From assembly GCA_021793575.1 (NCBI GenBank), contig JAJYSM010000011.1:1-64000 (forward strand): a DNA stretch of 64,000 nucleotides, given 5' to 3'. Positions 36,920-45,289 of the stretch are shown piece after piece. Under the pieces are notes generated by a model, which did no database searches, was not told the origin of the DNA, and saw nothing but the letters and a program-made list of their open reading frames with translations. The stretch's first letter is position 1; each line of letters starts with the position of its first letter. This DNA is from Pseudomonadota bacterium. Lineage in GTDB: Bacteria > Pseudomonadota > Gammaproteobacteria > Xanthomonadales > Rhodanobacteraceae. The position numbers and the translations under genes are program-made.

Positions 36920-37273
36920 ATGAACAAAAACGAAAATCGCCTGCGTCGCGCGAAAGCCACCCGATCGCACATCCGCAAGCTGGCTGTGGCGAGGCTGTCG
37001 GTGCACCGCACCGGCCAGCATATTTATGCGCAGGTCTTTGACGCAACCGGTCTGAATGTGGTGGCTGCGGCCTCCACGGTGCAGAAGTCGGTGGCCGATG
37101 GCCTCAAGGGCACCAAGAATCTGGCGGCTGCGGCAGCTGTCGGCAAGGCTGTCGCCGAGCGCGCGCTCGCGGCGGGTATTGATGCCGTGGCGTTCGATCG
37201 CTCCGGTTTCCGCTACCACGGGCGCATTCAGGCATTGGCCGATGCGGCGCGCGAAGCGGGTCTCAAGTTCTAA
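36920..37273 (+). CDS. rplR: 50S ribosomal protein L18
   Basis: Binds 5S rRNA with L5. The 117-residue protein has [15 protein letters not shown] and the C-terminal [24 protein letters not shown] (read in parts). ATG 36920 has GGAG upstream; a longer frame from 36842 adds a hydrophobic stretch foreign to L18. Confidence 0.97.
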   Translation: MNKNENRLRRAKATRSHIRKLAVARLSVHRTGQHIYAQVFDATGLNVVAAASTVQKSVADGLKGTKNLAAAAAVGKAVAERALAAGIDAVAFDRSGFRYHGRIQALADAAREAGLKF

Positions 37274-37367
37274 GCGTCAGGCATTACCCAGATCCCGTCG
37301 CGCGTCCGGACGGCTGGATATGCATCGAGTCACCAACAACTCCAAGCGGCCAAGCCGCAAGCAAAGT

Positions 37368-37381
37368 CCCGGCATGCCGGG
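37368..37381. repeat. Perfect 14-bp palindrome before rpsE
   Basis: CCCGGCATGCCGGG, 15 bases upstream of the rpsE ATG in a 123-base gap. As RNA it could fold over the region just before the rpsE ribosome site. Confidence 0.45.
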
Positions 37382-37396
37382 CACACGGAATAGAAC

Positions 37397-37906
37397 ATGT
37401 CTTCTAACGATCGCGAAAATTCGGACGGCTTGCTTGAAAAGCTGATTGCCGTCAACCGCGTGGCCAAGACCGTCAAGGGTGGCCGCCAGATGAGCTTCAC
37501 TGCGCTGACCGTGGTCGGTGATGGCGAAGGCAAGGTCGGCTTCGGTTATGGCAAGGCGCGTGAAGTGCCGGTGGCCATCTCCAAGGCGATGGAACGTGCC
37601 CGTCGCCAGATGGTCAGCATCGAGCTGAACAACGGCACCCTCTGGTACGCCATCAAGGCCAACCACGGTGCGGCTCGGGTCTACATGCAGCCGGCTTCTG
37701 AGGGTACCGGTGTGATCGCCGGTGGCGCCATGCGCGCCGTGCTGGAAGTGGTCGGCGTGAAGAACGTGCTGGCCAAGGCCGTCGGTTCGCGCAATCCGAT
37801 CAACCTGGTGCGCGCCACCATCAAGGGCCTGCAGGCAGTTGCCTCACCCAAGAAGATCGCCGCCAAGCGCGGCAAGACCCTGGACGAGGTGTTGGGCAAT
37901 GGCTAA
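37397..37906 (+). CDS. rpsE: 30S ribosomal protein S5
   Basis: Shapes the mRNA entry and decoding accuracy. The 169-residue protein has [20 protein letters not shown], the loop region where spectinomycin resistance arises, with no deletion, and [18 protein letters not shown]. It overlaps rpmD by 8 bases. Confidence 0.98.
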   Translation: MSSNDRENSDGLLEKLIAVNRVAKTVKGGRQMSFTALTVVGDGEGKVGFGYGKAREVPVAISKAMERARRQMVSIELNNGTLWYAIKANHGAARVYMQPASEGTGVIAGGAMRAVLEVVGVKNVLAKAVGSRNPINLVRATIKGLQAVASPKKIAAKRGKTLDEVLGNG

Positions 37907-38099
37907 GTCTCAAGCAACCGCCGAGAAGACCGTGCGCGTGCGCCTGGTCAAGGGCCTGCGCGGCGTGCAGGCGCGGCATCGGCTCAGCGTGAAGGCGCTG
38001 GGTCTGGGCAAGGTTAACGACGTTCGCGAATTGAAGGACAGTCCGCAGGTGCGTGGCCTGATCAACACGGTCTACTACCTGGTTCGGGTCGAGGAGTAA
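37899..38099 (+). CDS. rpmD: 50S ribosomal protein L30
   Basis: Small large-subunit protein of 66 residues with [23 protein letters not shown], the short bacterial form. ATG 37899 lies inside the rpsE end, a translational overlap. Confidence 0.96.
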   Translation: MAKSQATAEKTVRVRLVKGLRGVQARHRLSVKALGLGKVNDVRELKDSPQVRGLINTVYYLVRVEE

Positions 38100-38104
38100 T
38101 CATC

Positions 38105-38536
38105 ATGCGTCTGAATGACATCAAGCCGGCTGCCGGTTCGCACAAGACGCGCCTGCGCGTAGGCCGCGGTATCGGTTCGGGCATGGGCAAGACCGCCGGT
38201 CGTGGCCACAAGGGACAGCACGCCCGCGCCGGTGGCACCCACAAGTACGGTTTCGAAGGTGGCCAGATGCCGCTGCAGCGTCGGTTGCCGAAAGTCGGCT
38301 TCCGTTCGCTGAAGAAGGCCGAGAGTCAGGAAGTGTTCCTCTATCAGCTGGCGAACCTCAAGACCGACGTGATCGACGTTGTCGCGCTGCATCAGGCTGG
38401 CCTGATCAGCAGTCGCGCGAAGAAGGTCAAGGTCGTGCTCAAGGGTGAAATCGGTCGCGCGGTGAAGCTGTCGGGTCTGCTGGCTACCGCCGGCGCCAAG
38501 GCAGCCATCGAGGCAGCCGGCGGCAGCGTGGAGTAA
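38105..38536 (+). CDS. rplO: 50S ribosomal protein L15
   Basis: Large-subunit assembly protein of 143 residues. It has the basic Gly-rich start [20 protein letters not shown] and [15 protein letters not shown]. It abuts secY. Confidence 0.98.
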   Translation: MRLNDIKPAAGSHKTRLRVGRGIGSGMGKTAGRGHKGQHARAGGTHKYGFEGGQMPLQRRLPKVGFRSLKKAESQEVFLYQLANLKTDVIDVVALHQAGLISSRAKKVKVVLKGEIGRAVKLSGLLATAGAKAAIEAAGGSVE

Positions 38537-38542
38537 TTGACG

Positions 38543-39856
38543 GTGGCTGTAGCCAAGGGCAATGCACCCCGCAAGCTGACAGAACTGCGTCAGCGGATTT
38601 TCTTCGTGATCAGTGCGTTGATCGTGTTCCGCTTGGGTTCGTTCATTCCGGTTCCGGGCGTCAATCCGGAGGCGATGAGCAATCTGGTCAACGGCAATGG
38701 CCTGATGGACATGTTCAACATGTTCTCGGGTGGCGCGCTGTCGCGGTTTTCGGTGTTTGCGCTCGGCGTGATTCCGTATATCTCGGCGTCGATCGTGTTC
38801 CAGATGATGGGTTCGGTGATTCCCAGCCTGCAGGGCCTGCGCAAGGAAGGCGAGGCCGGCAAGCGCAAGATGACCACCTACACGCGCTTCGCCACGGTGG
38901 GTCTGGCGGCTTTCCAGTCGTTCGGTATCGCGATGGCGTTGCAGGGACAGGTGGCCGCTGGTGGCGCACCGGTGGTCTATACGCCGGGTTTCGGTTTTGT
39001 GATGTCTTCCGTGGTGGGGCTCACCGCCGGCACGATGTTCCTGATGTGGCTGGGCGAGCAGATGACCGAGCGCGGCATCGGCAACGGTATTTCGCTGCTG
39101 ATCTTTGCCGGTATCGTGGCGGGTTTGCCGGGCGCGGTGGTGCATACGCTCGGCATGGCCAACAACGGCGAGTTGTCACTGATCAAGTTGTTGATGGTGG
39201 TGGGCCTGGTGTTGGCCGTGACGGCATTCGTGGTTTTCATGGAGCGCGCCCAGCGGCGCATCACCGTCAACTACGCGCGTCGTTCCGGTGGCCAGCGTGC
39301 CTACATGAACCAGACCTCGCATCTGCCGCTGAAAATCAACATGGCAGGCGTGATTCCGCCGATCTTCGCATCGAGCCTGCTGATGTTCCCGGCGACCGCG
39401 GTGACTTGGTTCAGCGCCAGCCACCCGTCACGCTGGCTGCAGGATCTGACGCAGTCGCTGAGTCCGGGCAATCCGCTGCATGACATTGTGTTTTCGGTGC
39501 TGGTGATTGCCTTCGCGTTTTTCTATACCGCGATCGTCTTCAACTCCGAAGAAACCGCCGACAACCTCAAGCGCTCGGGCGCGCTGATTCCGGGCATCCG
39601 TCCGGGCAAGGCTACCGCCAATTACGTGGATTCCGTAATGACGCGTCTTACCGGTGTCGGTGCGCTGTATCTGGTGCTGGTGTGTCTGGTGCCGTCGTTC
39701 ATGCAGGCGGCCTGGCATGTACCGTTTTATTTTGGTGGCACCTCGCTGCTGATCGTGGTGGTAGTGGTGATGGATTTCACGGCGCAGGTGCAGGCACATC
39801 TGGTCAGTCACCAGTACGAAAGTCTGCTCAAGAAGTCCAATCTGCGCCGTAGCTGA
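38543..39856 (+). CDS. secY: Preprotein translocase subunit SecY
   Basis: Ten-helix channel of the Sec translocase. The protein has the GSFIPVPGV segment after TM1, the plug region, and the C-terminal YVDSVMTRLTGVGALYL. I chose GTG 38543, 9 bases after GGAG; a TTG at 38537 is too close to that site. That gives 437 residues. No rpmJ follows in the 126 bases before rpsM. Confidence 0.96.
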   Translation: MAVAKGNAPRKLTELRQRIFFVISALIVFRLGSFIPVPGVNPEAMSNLVNGNGLMDMFNMFSGGALSRFSVFALGVIPYISASIVFQMMGSVIPSLQGLRKEGEAGKRKMTTYTRFATVGLAAFQSFGIAMALQGQVAAGGAPVVYTPGFGFVMSSVVGLTAGTMFLMWLGEQMTERGIGNGISLLIFAGIVAGLPGAVVHTLGMANNGELSLIKLLMVVGLVLAVTAFVVFMERAQRRITVNYARRSGGQRAYMNQTSHLPLKINMAGVIPPIFASSLLMFPATAVTWFSASHPSRWLQDLTQSLSPGNPLHDIVFSVLVIAFAFFYTAIVFNSEETADNLKRSGALIPGIRPGKATANYVDSVMTRLTGVGALYLVLVCLVPSFMQAAWHVPFYFGGTSLLIVVVVVMDFTAQVQAHLVSHQYESLLKKSNLRRS

Positions 39857-39888
39857 CGCTGCGACTGGGTCGGCATAGTCGGGAAGTG

Positions 39889-39906
39889 GCGACACCGCGG
39901 TGTCGC
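39889..39906 (+). terminator. 18-bp perfect palindrome after secY
   Basis: GCGACACCGCGGTGTCGC can form a 7-bp stem with loop CGCG. No T-tract follows. It lies just upstream of the alpha-operon promoter and probably marks the end of the spc transcript or a stability hairpin. Confidence 0.4.
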
Positions 39907-39911
39907 AGGGC

Positions 39912-39940
39912 TTTCCAGTCAGGATAATTCAGGTTAGAAT
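39912..39940 (+). promoter_or_regulatory. Promoter of the alpha operon (rpsM)
   Basis: -35 TTTCCA at 39912-39917, 17 bp, -10 TAGAAT at 39935-39940, giving a leader of about 35 nt before rpsM. Confidence 0.55.
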
Positions 39941-39982
39941 TGCGCGTTTACCGCGCAAGAAACGCATCGGAGAAAGTACATC

Positions 39983-40339
39983 ATGGCGCGCATCGCGGGT
40001 GTCAATCTGCCGGTCCAGAAGCATGTCTGGGTCGGCCTGCAAAGTATCTTCGGCATCGGCCGCAGCCGTGCCAGGAAAGTCTGCGTGGATGCTGGCGTGG
40101 TACCCACCACCCAGATCAAGTCGCTCAGCGAAGGCGAGGTGGAGAAGATCCGCCACGAAATCGCCAAGTACACCGTTGAAGGTGATCTGCGCCGTGAGGT
40201 GGGTATTGCCATCAAGCGCCTGATGGATCTGGGTTGCTACCGTGGCCTGCGCCATCGTCGCGGTCTGCCGGTACGCGGTCAGCGCACACGTACCAACGCA
40301 CGTACCCGCAAGGGTCCCCGTCGCGCAATCAAGAAGTGA
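39983..40339 (+). CDS. rpsM: 30S ribosomal protein S13
   Basis: Head protein contacting P-site tRNA and the large subunit. The 118-residue protein has [22 protein letters not shown] and the basic tail [18 protein letters not shown] has GGAG upstream. Confidence 0.98.
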   Translation: MARIAGVNLPVQKHVWVGLQSIFGIGRSRARKVCVDAGVVPTTQIKSLSEGEVEKIRHEIAKYTVEGDLRREVGIAIKRLMDLGCYRGLRHRRGLPVRGQRTRTNARTRKGPRRAIKK

Positions 40340-40349
40340 TTTCATCAGT

Positions 40350-40412
40350 GCGATCACCCTCGATCGCGAAGATCAAAAAGCAGCCATTCATGGCTGCGCT
40401 GATAAACAAGAG
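40350..40412 (+). repeat. Two-hairpin dispersed repeat, rpsM-rpsK junction
   Basis: Hairpin GCGATC-ACCCTC-GATCGC (40350-40367), an AT-rich linker, then hairpin GCAGCC-ATTCAT-GGCTGC (40380-40397) and the tail ATAAACAAGAGCC. The layout matches the elements at 40821, 42535 and 11551. Confidence 0.55.
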
Positions 40413-40423
40413 CCTCCAAAATC

Positions 40424-40810
40424 ATGGCTAAGCCGGTCAAGACCAAGAAGAAGATCAAGCGCGTTGTCACGGATGCCGTGGCGCACGTGCAGGCCTCCTT
40501 CAACAACACCATCGTCACCATCACCGATCGCCAAGGCAACGCCTTGTCGTGGGCCACGGCAGGCGGGGCTGGTTTTCGTGGCTCGCGCAAGTCGACCCCG
40601 TTCGCCGCCCAGGTGGCCGCCGAAAAAGCGGGTCGCGCTGCCGGCGAGTACGGTGTGAAGACGGTGGAAGTGCGCATCAAGGGCCCCGGCCCGGGCCGCG
40701 AGTCGGCAGTGCGCTCGCTCAATGCGTTGGGCTACAAGGTGCTCAACATCATCGACGTCACGCCGATTCCGCACAACGGCTGTCGCCCCCCCAAGAAGCG
40801 TCGAGTCTAA
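40424..40810 (+). CDS. rpsK: 30S ribosomal protein S11
   Basis: Platform protein near the E site. The 128-residue protein has [29 protein letters not shown] and the basic end [12 protein letters not shown]. It lies between two copies of the two-hairpin repeat. Confidence 0.98.
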   Translation: MAKPVKTKKKIKRVVTDAVAHVQASFNNTIVTITDRQGNALSWATAGGAGFRGSRKSTPFAAQVAAEKAGRAAGEYGVKTVEVRIKGPGPGRESAVRSLNALGYKVLNIIDVTPIPHNGCRPPKKRRV

Positions 40811-40820
40811 GGTTTGGTTT

Positions 40821-40882
40821 TTGCGATCATCCCTGATCGCAAGAATCGAAAACCGGCCATCCTTGGTCGGACTTCTAGAAAG
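40821..40882 (+). repeat. Two-hairpin dispersed repeat, rpsK-rpsD junction
   Basis: Hairpin TTGCGATC-ATCCCT-GATCGCAA (40821-40842), linker with GAATCGAAAA, hairpin CCGGCC-ATCCTT-GGTCGG (40853-40870, one G-U pair) and tail ACTTCTAGAAAGAG. It is the best-preserved plus-strand copy and aligns along its length with the minus-strand copy at 11551-11609. It ends just before the rpsD start. Confidence 0.6.
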
Positions 40883-40892
40883 AGAATTAACC

Positions 40893-41519
40893 ATGGCACG
40901 TTATCGTGGAGCTACCTGCAAACTCGCTCGTCGTGAGGGTGCAGATCTCAGTCTGAAGAGCCCGGCGCGCGCGCTGGATTCCAAGTGCAAGCTGGAAAAC
41001 AAGCCCGGCCAGCATGGCGCCAACAAGCGCATGCGCATGTCGGACTATGCCGTGCAGCTGCGTGAAAAGCAGAAGGTCAAGCGCATCTACGGAGTGCTTG
41101 AACGCCAGTTCAGCAATTACTACACCAAGGCGTCGACCCTCAAGGGCAACACCGGTGAGAACCTGCTGCGCCTGCTCGAAAGCCGTCTGGACAACGTCGT
41201 CTATCGCATGGGTTTTGCGGTCACCCGCGCCCAGGCGCGTCAGCTGGTTGCCCACAAGGCGATCCTGGTGAACGGCAAGAAGGTCAACATCCCCTCGTTC
41301 CAGGTTCGCCCAGGCGATGCGATTGCGTTGACCGAGCGCGCCCGCACTCAGCTGCGCGTGCAGGAAGCGGCGACCGTGTTCGACACCATGGATCTGCGCC
41401 CGATCTGGGTCGAGGTCGATGCCAAGAAATTTGAAGGCACGTTCAAGTCGGTGCCAGATCGTGGTGATCTGCCGTCCGACATCAATGAAGCATTGATCGT
41501 CGAGCTTTACTCGAAGTAA
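40893..41519 (+). CDS. rpsD: 30S ribosomal protein S4
   Basis: Primary 16S-binding protein and, in E. coli, repressor of the alpha operon. The 208-residue protein begins [15 protein letters not shown] and has the S4 RNA-binding domain [22 protein letters not shown] (read in parts). ATG 40893 is chosen over the longer frame from 40722, which overlaps rpsK. Confidence 0.98.
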   Translation: MARYRGATCKLARREGADLSLKSPARALDSKCKLENKPGQHGANKRMRMSDYAVQLREKQKVKRIYGVLERQFSNYYTKASTLKGNTGENLLRLLESRLDNVVYRMGFAVTRAQARQLVAHKAILVNGKKVNIPSFQVRPGDAIALTERARTQLRVQEAATVFDTMDLRPIWVEVDAKKFEGTFKSVPDRGDLPSDINEALIVELYSK

Positions 41520-41534
41520 TTACCGGAGCTCTGC

Positions 41535-42533
41535 ATGGCAGTTTCGTCAACTAGTGTGCTGCGGCCTCGGGGCCTCAGCGTCGAACAGCTCGGAGCCAAC
41601 CGCGCCAAGGTGGTGGTCGAGCCGCTCGAGCGTGGCTTCGGCCATACCCTGGGCAACGCGCTGCGTCGCGTGCTGCTCTCCTCGATCCCTGGCAGCGCCA
41701 TTGTCGAGGTGGAAATCGATGGCGTGCTGCACGAATACACCACCCTGGAAGGGCTGCAGGAGGACGTCATCGAGGTCCTGCTCAACCTCAAGGACGTGGC
41801 GATCCGTCAGCATACGGGTGATGAAGTCACCCTGACCCTGTCCAAGAAGGGCAAGGGTGTGGTCACGGCCGGTGATATTGCGGTTGACCACTCGGTGGAG
41901 ATCATCAACCCCGAGCATGTCATTTGCCACCTGACCAAGGACGTTGCACTGAACATGCGCCTGAAGGTGCGTCGCGGCATCGGCTACCAGCCGGCCAGTA
42001 CGCGCCAGCATCCCGATGACGAGGCGCGCCCGATTGGCCGTCTGCAGCTGGATGCGTCGTTTGCGCCGGTGCTGCGCGTGGCTTACGAAGTGGATGCGGC
42101 TCGCGTCGAGCAGCGCACCAATCTCGACAAGTTGATCCTCGACATCGAGACGAATGGAACCATTGGCGCGGAAGACGCTGTGCGCAAGGCGGCCGAGATC
42201 ATCAACGACCAGCTGTCCGTGTTCGGTGATTTTTCGCGTCGCGAGAGCGCCACCGACAAGGCAGAGAAGAGCGGCTTCGATCCGCTGCTGCTGCGTCCGA
42301 TCGACGATCTGGAGCTCACCGTGCGTTCGGCCAACTGCCTGAAGGCCGAGAGCATCTACTACATCGGCGATCTGGTGCAGAAGACCGAGGTCGAGCTGCT
42401 GAAGACCCCGAATCTCGGCAAGAAGTCGTTGACCGAGATCAAGGATGTGCTGGGCGGACGTGGCCTGGCACTCGGCATGAAGCTCGAAAGCTGGCCGCCG
42501 CCGGGTCTTTCGCACGGCATGCAACTTGGCTGA
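41535..42533 (+). CDS. rpoA: RNA polymerase alpha subunit
   Basis: Dimer scaffold for polymerase assembly and target of activators through its C-terminal domain. The 332-residue protein has the N-domain [20 protein letters not shown] and the alpha-CTD with [20 protein letters not shown] and [19 protein letters not shown] (each read in parts). It follows rpsD by 15 bases. Confidence 0.99.
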   Translation: MAVSSTSVLRPRGLSVEQLGANRAKVVVEPLERGFGHTLGNALRRVLLSSIPGSAIVEVEIDGVLHEYTTLEGLQEDVIEVLLNLKDVAIRQHTGDEVTLTLSKKGKGVVTAGDIAVDHSVEIINPEHVICHLTKDVALNMRLKVRRGIGYQPASTRQHPDDEARPIGRLQLDASFAPVLRVAYEVDAARVEQRTNLDKLILDIETNGTIGAEDAVRKAAEIINDQLSVFGDFSRRESATDKAEKSGFDPLLLRPIDDLELTVRSANCLKAESIYYIGDLVQKTEVELLKTPNLGKKSLTEIKDVLGGRGLALGMKLESWPPPGLSHGMQLG

Positions 42534-42534
42534 T

Positions 42535-42641
42535 GCGATCGATCCTTGATCGCGGTAGTTGGAACAGCCGCCGTGTTGGCGATCGTTCCGGCAATCTGGA
42601 AGTCTAAAAGCGGCCCTCCGTGGCCGCACTATTCACAAGAG
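42535..42641 (+). repeat. Two-hairpin dispersed repeat with insertion, rpoA-rplQ junction
   Basis: Hairpin GCGATC-GATCCTT-GATCGC (42535-42553) and hairpin GCGGCC-CTCCGT-GGCCGC (42610-42627), followed by CACAAGAGCCC, the tail shared with the rpsM-rpsK copy. About 55 bases separate the hairpins, against 10-12 in the other copies, and contain GGAAC/GTTCC arms of their own. Confidence 0.5.
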
Positions 42642-42733
42642 CCCGCTCCGATGGGGCCTTTATAAGCGGGTAACCGCGGGAAACCGGACAAAAGCGCTGG
42701 TTTTTCATAACAACAGACATAGAGAGCTTCACC

Positions 42734-43117
42734 ATGCGCCACCAAAAATCCGGACGCAAACTCAACCGCACCAGCTCGCATCGCGAAGCCATGTTCCGCA
42801 ACATGGCCTCGTCGCTGGTGAAGCACGAGTTGATCCGCACCACCCTGCCCAAGGCGAAGGAACTGCGTCGTGTGGCCGAGCCGCTGATCACGCTGGCCAA
42901 GACCGACGGCGTGGCCAATCGCCGACTGGCCTTTTCGCGCATGCGCGACAAGGAAGCGGTCGGCAAGCTGTTCGTCGAGCTCGGGCCGCGCTACCGCGAG
43001 CGTCCCGGCGGCTATCTGCGCATCCTCAAGTGCGGCTTCCGTCCTGGCGACAATGCGCCGATGGCGTATGTCGAGCTGGTCGGGCGCCCGCAGGTCGAGG
43101 CGGTCGACGCAGACTGA
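42734..43117 (+). CDS. rplQ: 50S ribosomal protein L17
   Basis: Tunnel-exit protein of 127 residues beginning [20 protein letters not shown], with [18 protein letters not shown]. Last gene of the alpha operon; a strong terminator follows 38 bases later. Confidence 0.98.
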   Translation: MRHQKSGRKLNRTSSHREAMFRNMASSLVKHELIRTTLPKAKELRRVAEPLITLAKTDGVANRRLAFSRMRDKEAVGKLFVELGPRYRERPGGYLRILKCGFRPGDNAPMAYVELVGRPQVEAVDAD

Positions 43118-43127
43118 TCGGCTGGCG

Positions 43128-43146
43128 CCCTCCGCCGCACGGAGGG
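43128..43146 (+). terminator. Hairpin just after rplQ
   Basis: A 7-bp stem CCCTCCG/CGGAGGG with loop CCGCA. It sits immediately before the main terminator and may act with it. Confidence 0.4.
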
Positions 43147-43155
43147 ATGTCCCCA

Positions 43156-43194
43156 CAAGAACCCGGCTGGGCAACCAGCCGGGTTCTTGCTTTT
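43156..43194 (+). terminator. Intrinsic terminator of the alpha operon
   Basis: A perfect 15-bp stem (CAAGAACCCGGCTGG with its complement), GCAA tetraloop, then CTTTT. The strongest terminator in the window; it ends the long ribosomal-protein region. The rest of the gap to dsbB shows nothing further. Confidence 0.9.
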
Positions 43195-43307
43195 GCGTGA
43201 CGCGGGATGCGTGCGTTCGGTGCCTGCGGTCATCGCCTCAGCGCAAGCTTGCTGACAGCGCGGCAGCGAACAGGTAATGTCGTCACCCCGCATCGCAACA
43301 ATGTGCC

Positions 43308-43826
43308 ATGAATCCACTTCGCTGGTCGTTCCGCGTCAACTTTTTCCTGGGCTTCCTGATCTGCACCGGGCTGCTCGCCTTTGCCCTGTATGCGCAATAC
43401 GTGCTGATGATGGATCCGTGTCCGCTGTGCATCCTGCAGCGCGTGGTGTTCAGCACGCTGGGCTTGCTGTTTCTGATTGGCGGCCTGCAGGCGCCGCGCG
43501 GCGGCGGGCGGGCGGTGTATGCCGCGTTGATCGTGCTGGTGGCTTTAGTGGGCATCGCCATCGCCAGCCGGCATCTGTGGATCCAGTCGCTGCCGGCCGA
43601 CCAGGTGCCGAGCTGTGGCGCCCCGCTGGGCTACCTGCTGGAAACGCGCGCCGGTAATGGCGGCCTGATCGGCGTGCTGCTCAAGGTGCTCAGCGGTTCG
43701 GGCGAGTGCGCCAGGGTCGACCCGATCCTGGGCGTGTCAATGCCGGCCTGGAGTTTGCTGTGGTATGTGTTGCTTGCCGGGCTGGCCATCGTGGCCGCGC
43801 GCCGCCCCAAGGGCCTGATGAAATGA
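43308..43826 (+). CDS. dsbB: Disulfide bond formation protein B
   Basis: Inner-membrane quinone oxidoreductase that reoxidises DsbA. The 172-residue protein has four membrane segments, the first-loop CPLC pair (Cys38, Cys41) and the second-loop Cys103 (PSCGAP) and Cys134 (GECAR), so all four catalytic cysteines are present. The stop overlaps the next gene's start (ATGA). This is general DsbB by motif; the partner DsbA is not in the window. Confidence 0.93.
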   Translation: MNPLRWSFRVNFFLGFLICTGLLAFALYAQYVLMMDPCPLCILQRVVFSTLGLLFLIGGLQAPRGGGRAVYAALIVLVALVGIAIASRHLWIQSLPADQVPSCGAPLGYLLETRAGNGGLIGVLLKVLSGSGECARVDPILGVSMPAWSLLWYVLLAGLAIVAARRPKGLMK

Positions 43827-45226
43827 ATGCTTCCACGATCGCCAAGACTGCAGCGATGCAGCCTGACTCCCACTCCACGCCCGGCTCGGATAGCTGGAGT
43901 CCGGATTCGTGGCAGCAGCGCGTGGCACTGCAGCTGCCACAGTACGACGATGCGCAGGAGCTGGCCCAGGCCGGCGCGCATTTGTCGCGATTGCCGCCGC
44001 TGGTCACTTCATGGGAAGTGCTGGCGCTGAAACAGTCACTGGCCGAGGCGCAGGAGGGGCAGCGGTTTCTGCTGCAGGGTGGCGACTGCGCGGAGAGCTT
44101 CGTCGACTGCACCAGCCCGGTGATTTCCAATCGCCTGAAAGTGCTGCTGCAGATGAGTCTGGTGCTCGTGCATGGAATGAAGAAGCCGGTGCTGCGCGTC
44201 GGTCGCTTCGCTGGACAGTACGCCAAGCCGCGTTCGACCGACCTGGAAACGCGCGATGGCGTGACGCTGCCGAGTTTCCGCGGCGATCTGGTCAACGGCC
44301 CCGAGTTCACCCCGGCGGCGCGGCGCCCCGATCCGCAGCGGATGATCCAGGCGCACGCGCATTCGGCGCTGACGATGAATTTCGTGCGCGCGCTGATCGA
44401 CGGCGGCTTCGCCGATCTGCACCATCCAGAGTACTGGGATCTGGCCTGGGTCGACCACGCGCCGCTGGCCGCCGAGTATCGCCAGATGGTCGCCGGCATC
44501 GGTGATTCGCTGCGTTTCATGGAAACCCTGGCCGGCCCGATTGCCGGTTTTTCCAAGGTGGATTTCTTCACTTCGCACGAGGCGCTGCTGCTGCACTACG
44601 AGCAGGCGCTGACGCGGCAGGTGCCGCGGCATCCGGGCTGGTTCAACCTGTCCACCCATTTCCCGTGGATCGGCATGCGCACGGCGGCGCTGGATGGGGC
44701 GCACGTGGAATATTTCCGCGGCATCCGCAATCCGGTGGCAGTCAAGATCGGGCCCTCGGTGAAGCCCGAGCAACTGCTGCCGCTGATCGCTGCGCTCAAC
44801 CCGCAGGACGAGCCGGGCCGGCTCACCCTGATCCATCGCATGGGCAACGCCGGCATTGCCGCGGCGCTGCCGCCGCTGCTGGAGGCGGTGCGCCGCGAGG
44901 GGCGCCGCGTGCTCTGGGTGGCCGATCCGATGCACGGCAACACCGAAAGCACCTCCAATGGTTACAAGACGCGCCGCTTCGACAATATCCGTGGCGAGCT
45001 GGACCAGGCGTTCGACATCCATGCGGCGGCCGGCACCCGCCTCGGCGGCGTGCATCTGGAACTCACCGGCGAAGACGTCACCGAGTGCATGGGCGGCGCC
45101 CGCGACCTGTCCGAGACTGACCTCGACCGTGCCTACAAATCCACCGTTGACCCGCGACTGAATTACGAGCAGTCGCTGGAGCTGGCGATGCTGATCGTGC
45201 GCAAGTCGGTGGGCGGCCACGGCTGA
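43823..45226 (+). CDS. 3-deoxy-7-phosphoheptulonate synthase, class II
   Basis: Condenses phosphoenolpyruvate and erythrose-4-phosphate in the first shikimate step. The 467-residue protein is the class II (plant/Mycobacterium-like) form, not the AroFGH type. It has LLQGGDCAESF with the metal-binding Cys, GRFAGQYAKPRS, KIGPSVKP, LIHRMGNA and WVADPMHGNT. ATG 43823 overlaps the dsbB stop; the longer frame from 43706 lies inside dsbB. No attenuator is visible because there is no leader. Control by aromatic end products is known for some class II enzymes but cannot be read here. Confidence 0.95.
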   Translation: MNASTIAKTAAMQPDSHSTPGSDSWSPDSWQQRVALQLPQYDDAQELAQAGAHLSRLPPLVTSWEVLALKQSLAEAQEGQRFLLQGGDCAESFVDCTSPVISNRLKVLLQMSLVLVHGMKKPVLRVGRFAGQYAKPRSTDLETRDGVTLPSFRGDLVNGPEFTPAARRPDPQRMIQAHAHSALTMNFVRALIDGGFADLHHPEYWDLAWVDHAPLAAEYRQMVAGIGDSLRFMETLAGPIAGFSKVDFFTSHEALLLHYEQALTRQVPRHPGWFNLSTHFPWIGMRTAALDGAHVEYFRGIRNPVAVKIGPSVKPEQLLPLIAALNPQDEPGRLTLIHRMGNAGIAAALPPLLEAVRREGRRVLWVADPMHGNTESTSNGYKTRRFDNIRGELDQAFDIHAAAGTRLGGVHLELTGEDVTECMGGARDLSETDLDRAYKSTVDPRLNYEQSLELAMLIVRKSVGGHG

Positions 45227-45249
45227 CCGGCCAGCATCGCATCCGTGCG

Positions 45250-45278
45250 GACGAAGGCGGCTTCTGGCCACCTTCGTC
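45250..45278. terminator. Terminator-like hairpin between convergent genes
   Basis: An 8-bp stem GACGAAGG/CCTTCGTC enclosing 13 bases in the 63-base gap between the DAHP synthase and amidase ends. No T-tract on either strand. Confidence 0.4.
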
Positions 45279-45289
45279 ACGTCAGGCCG

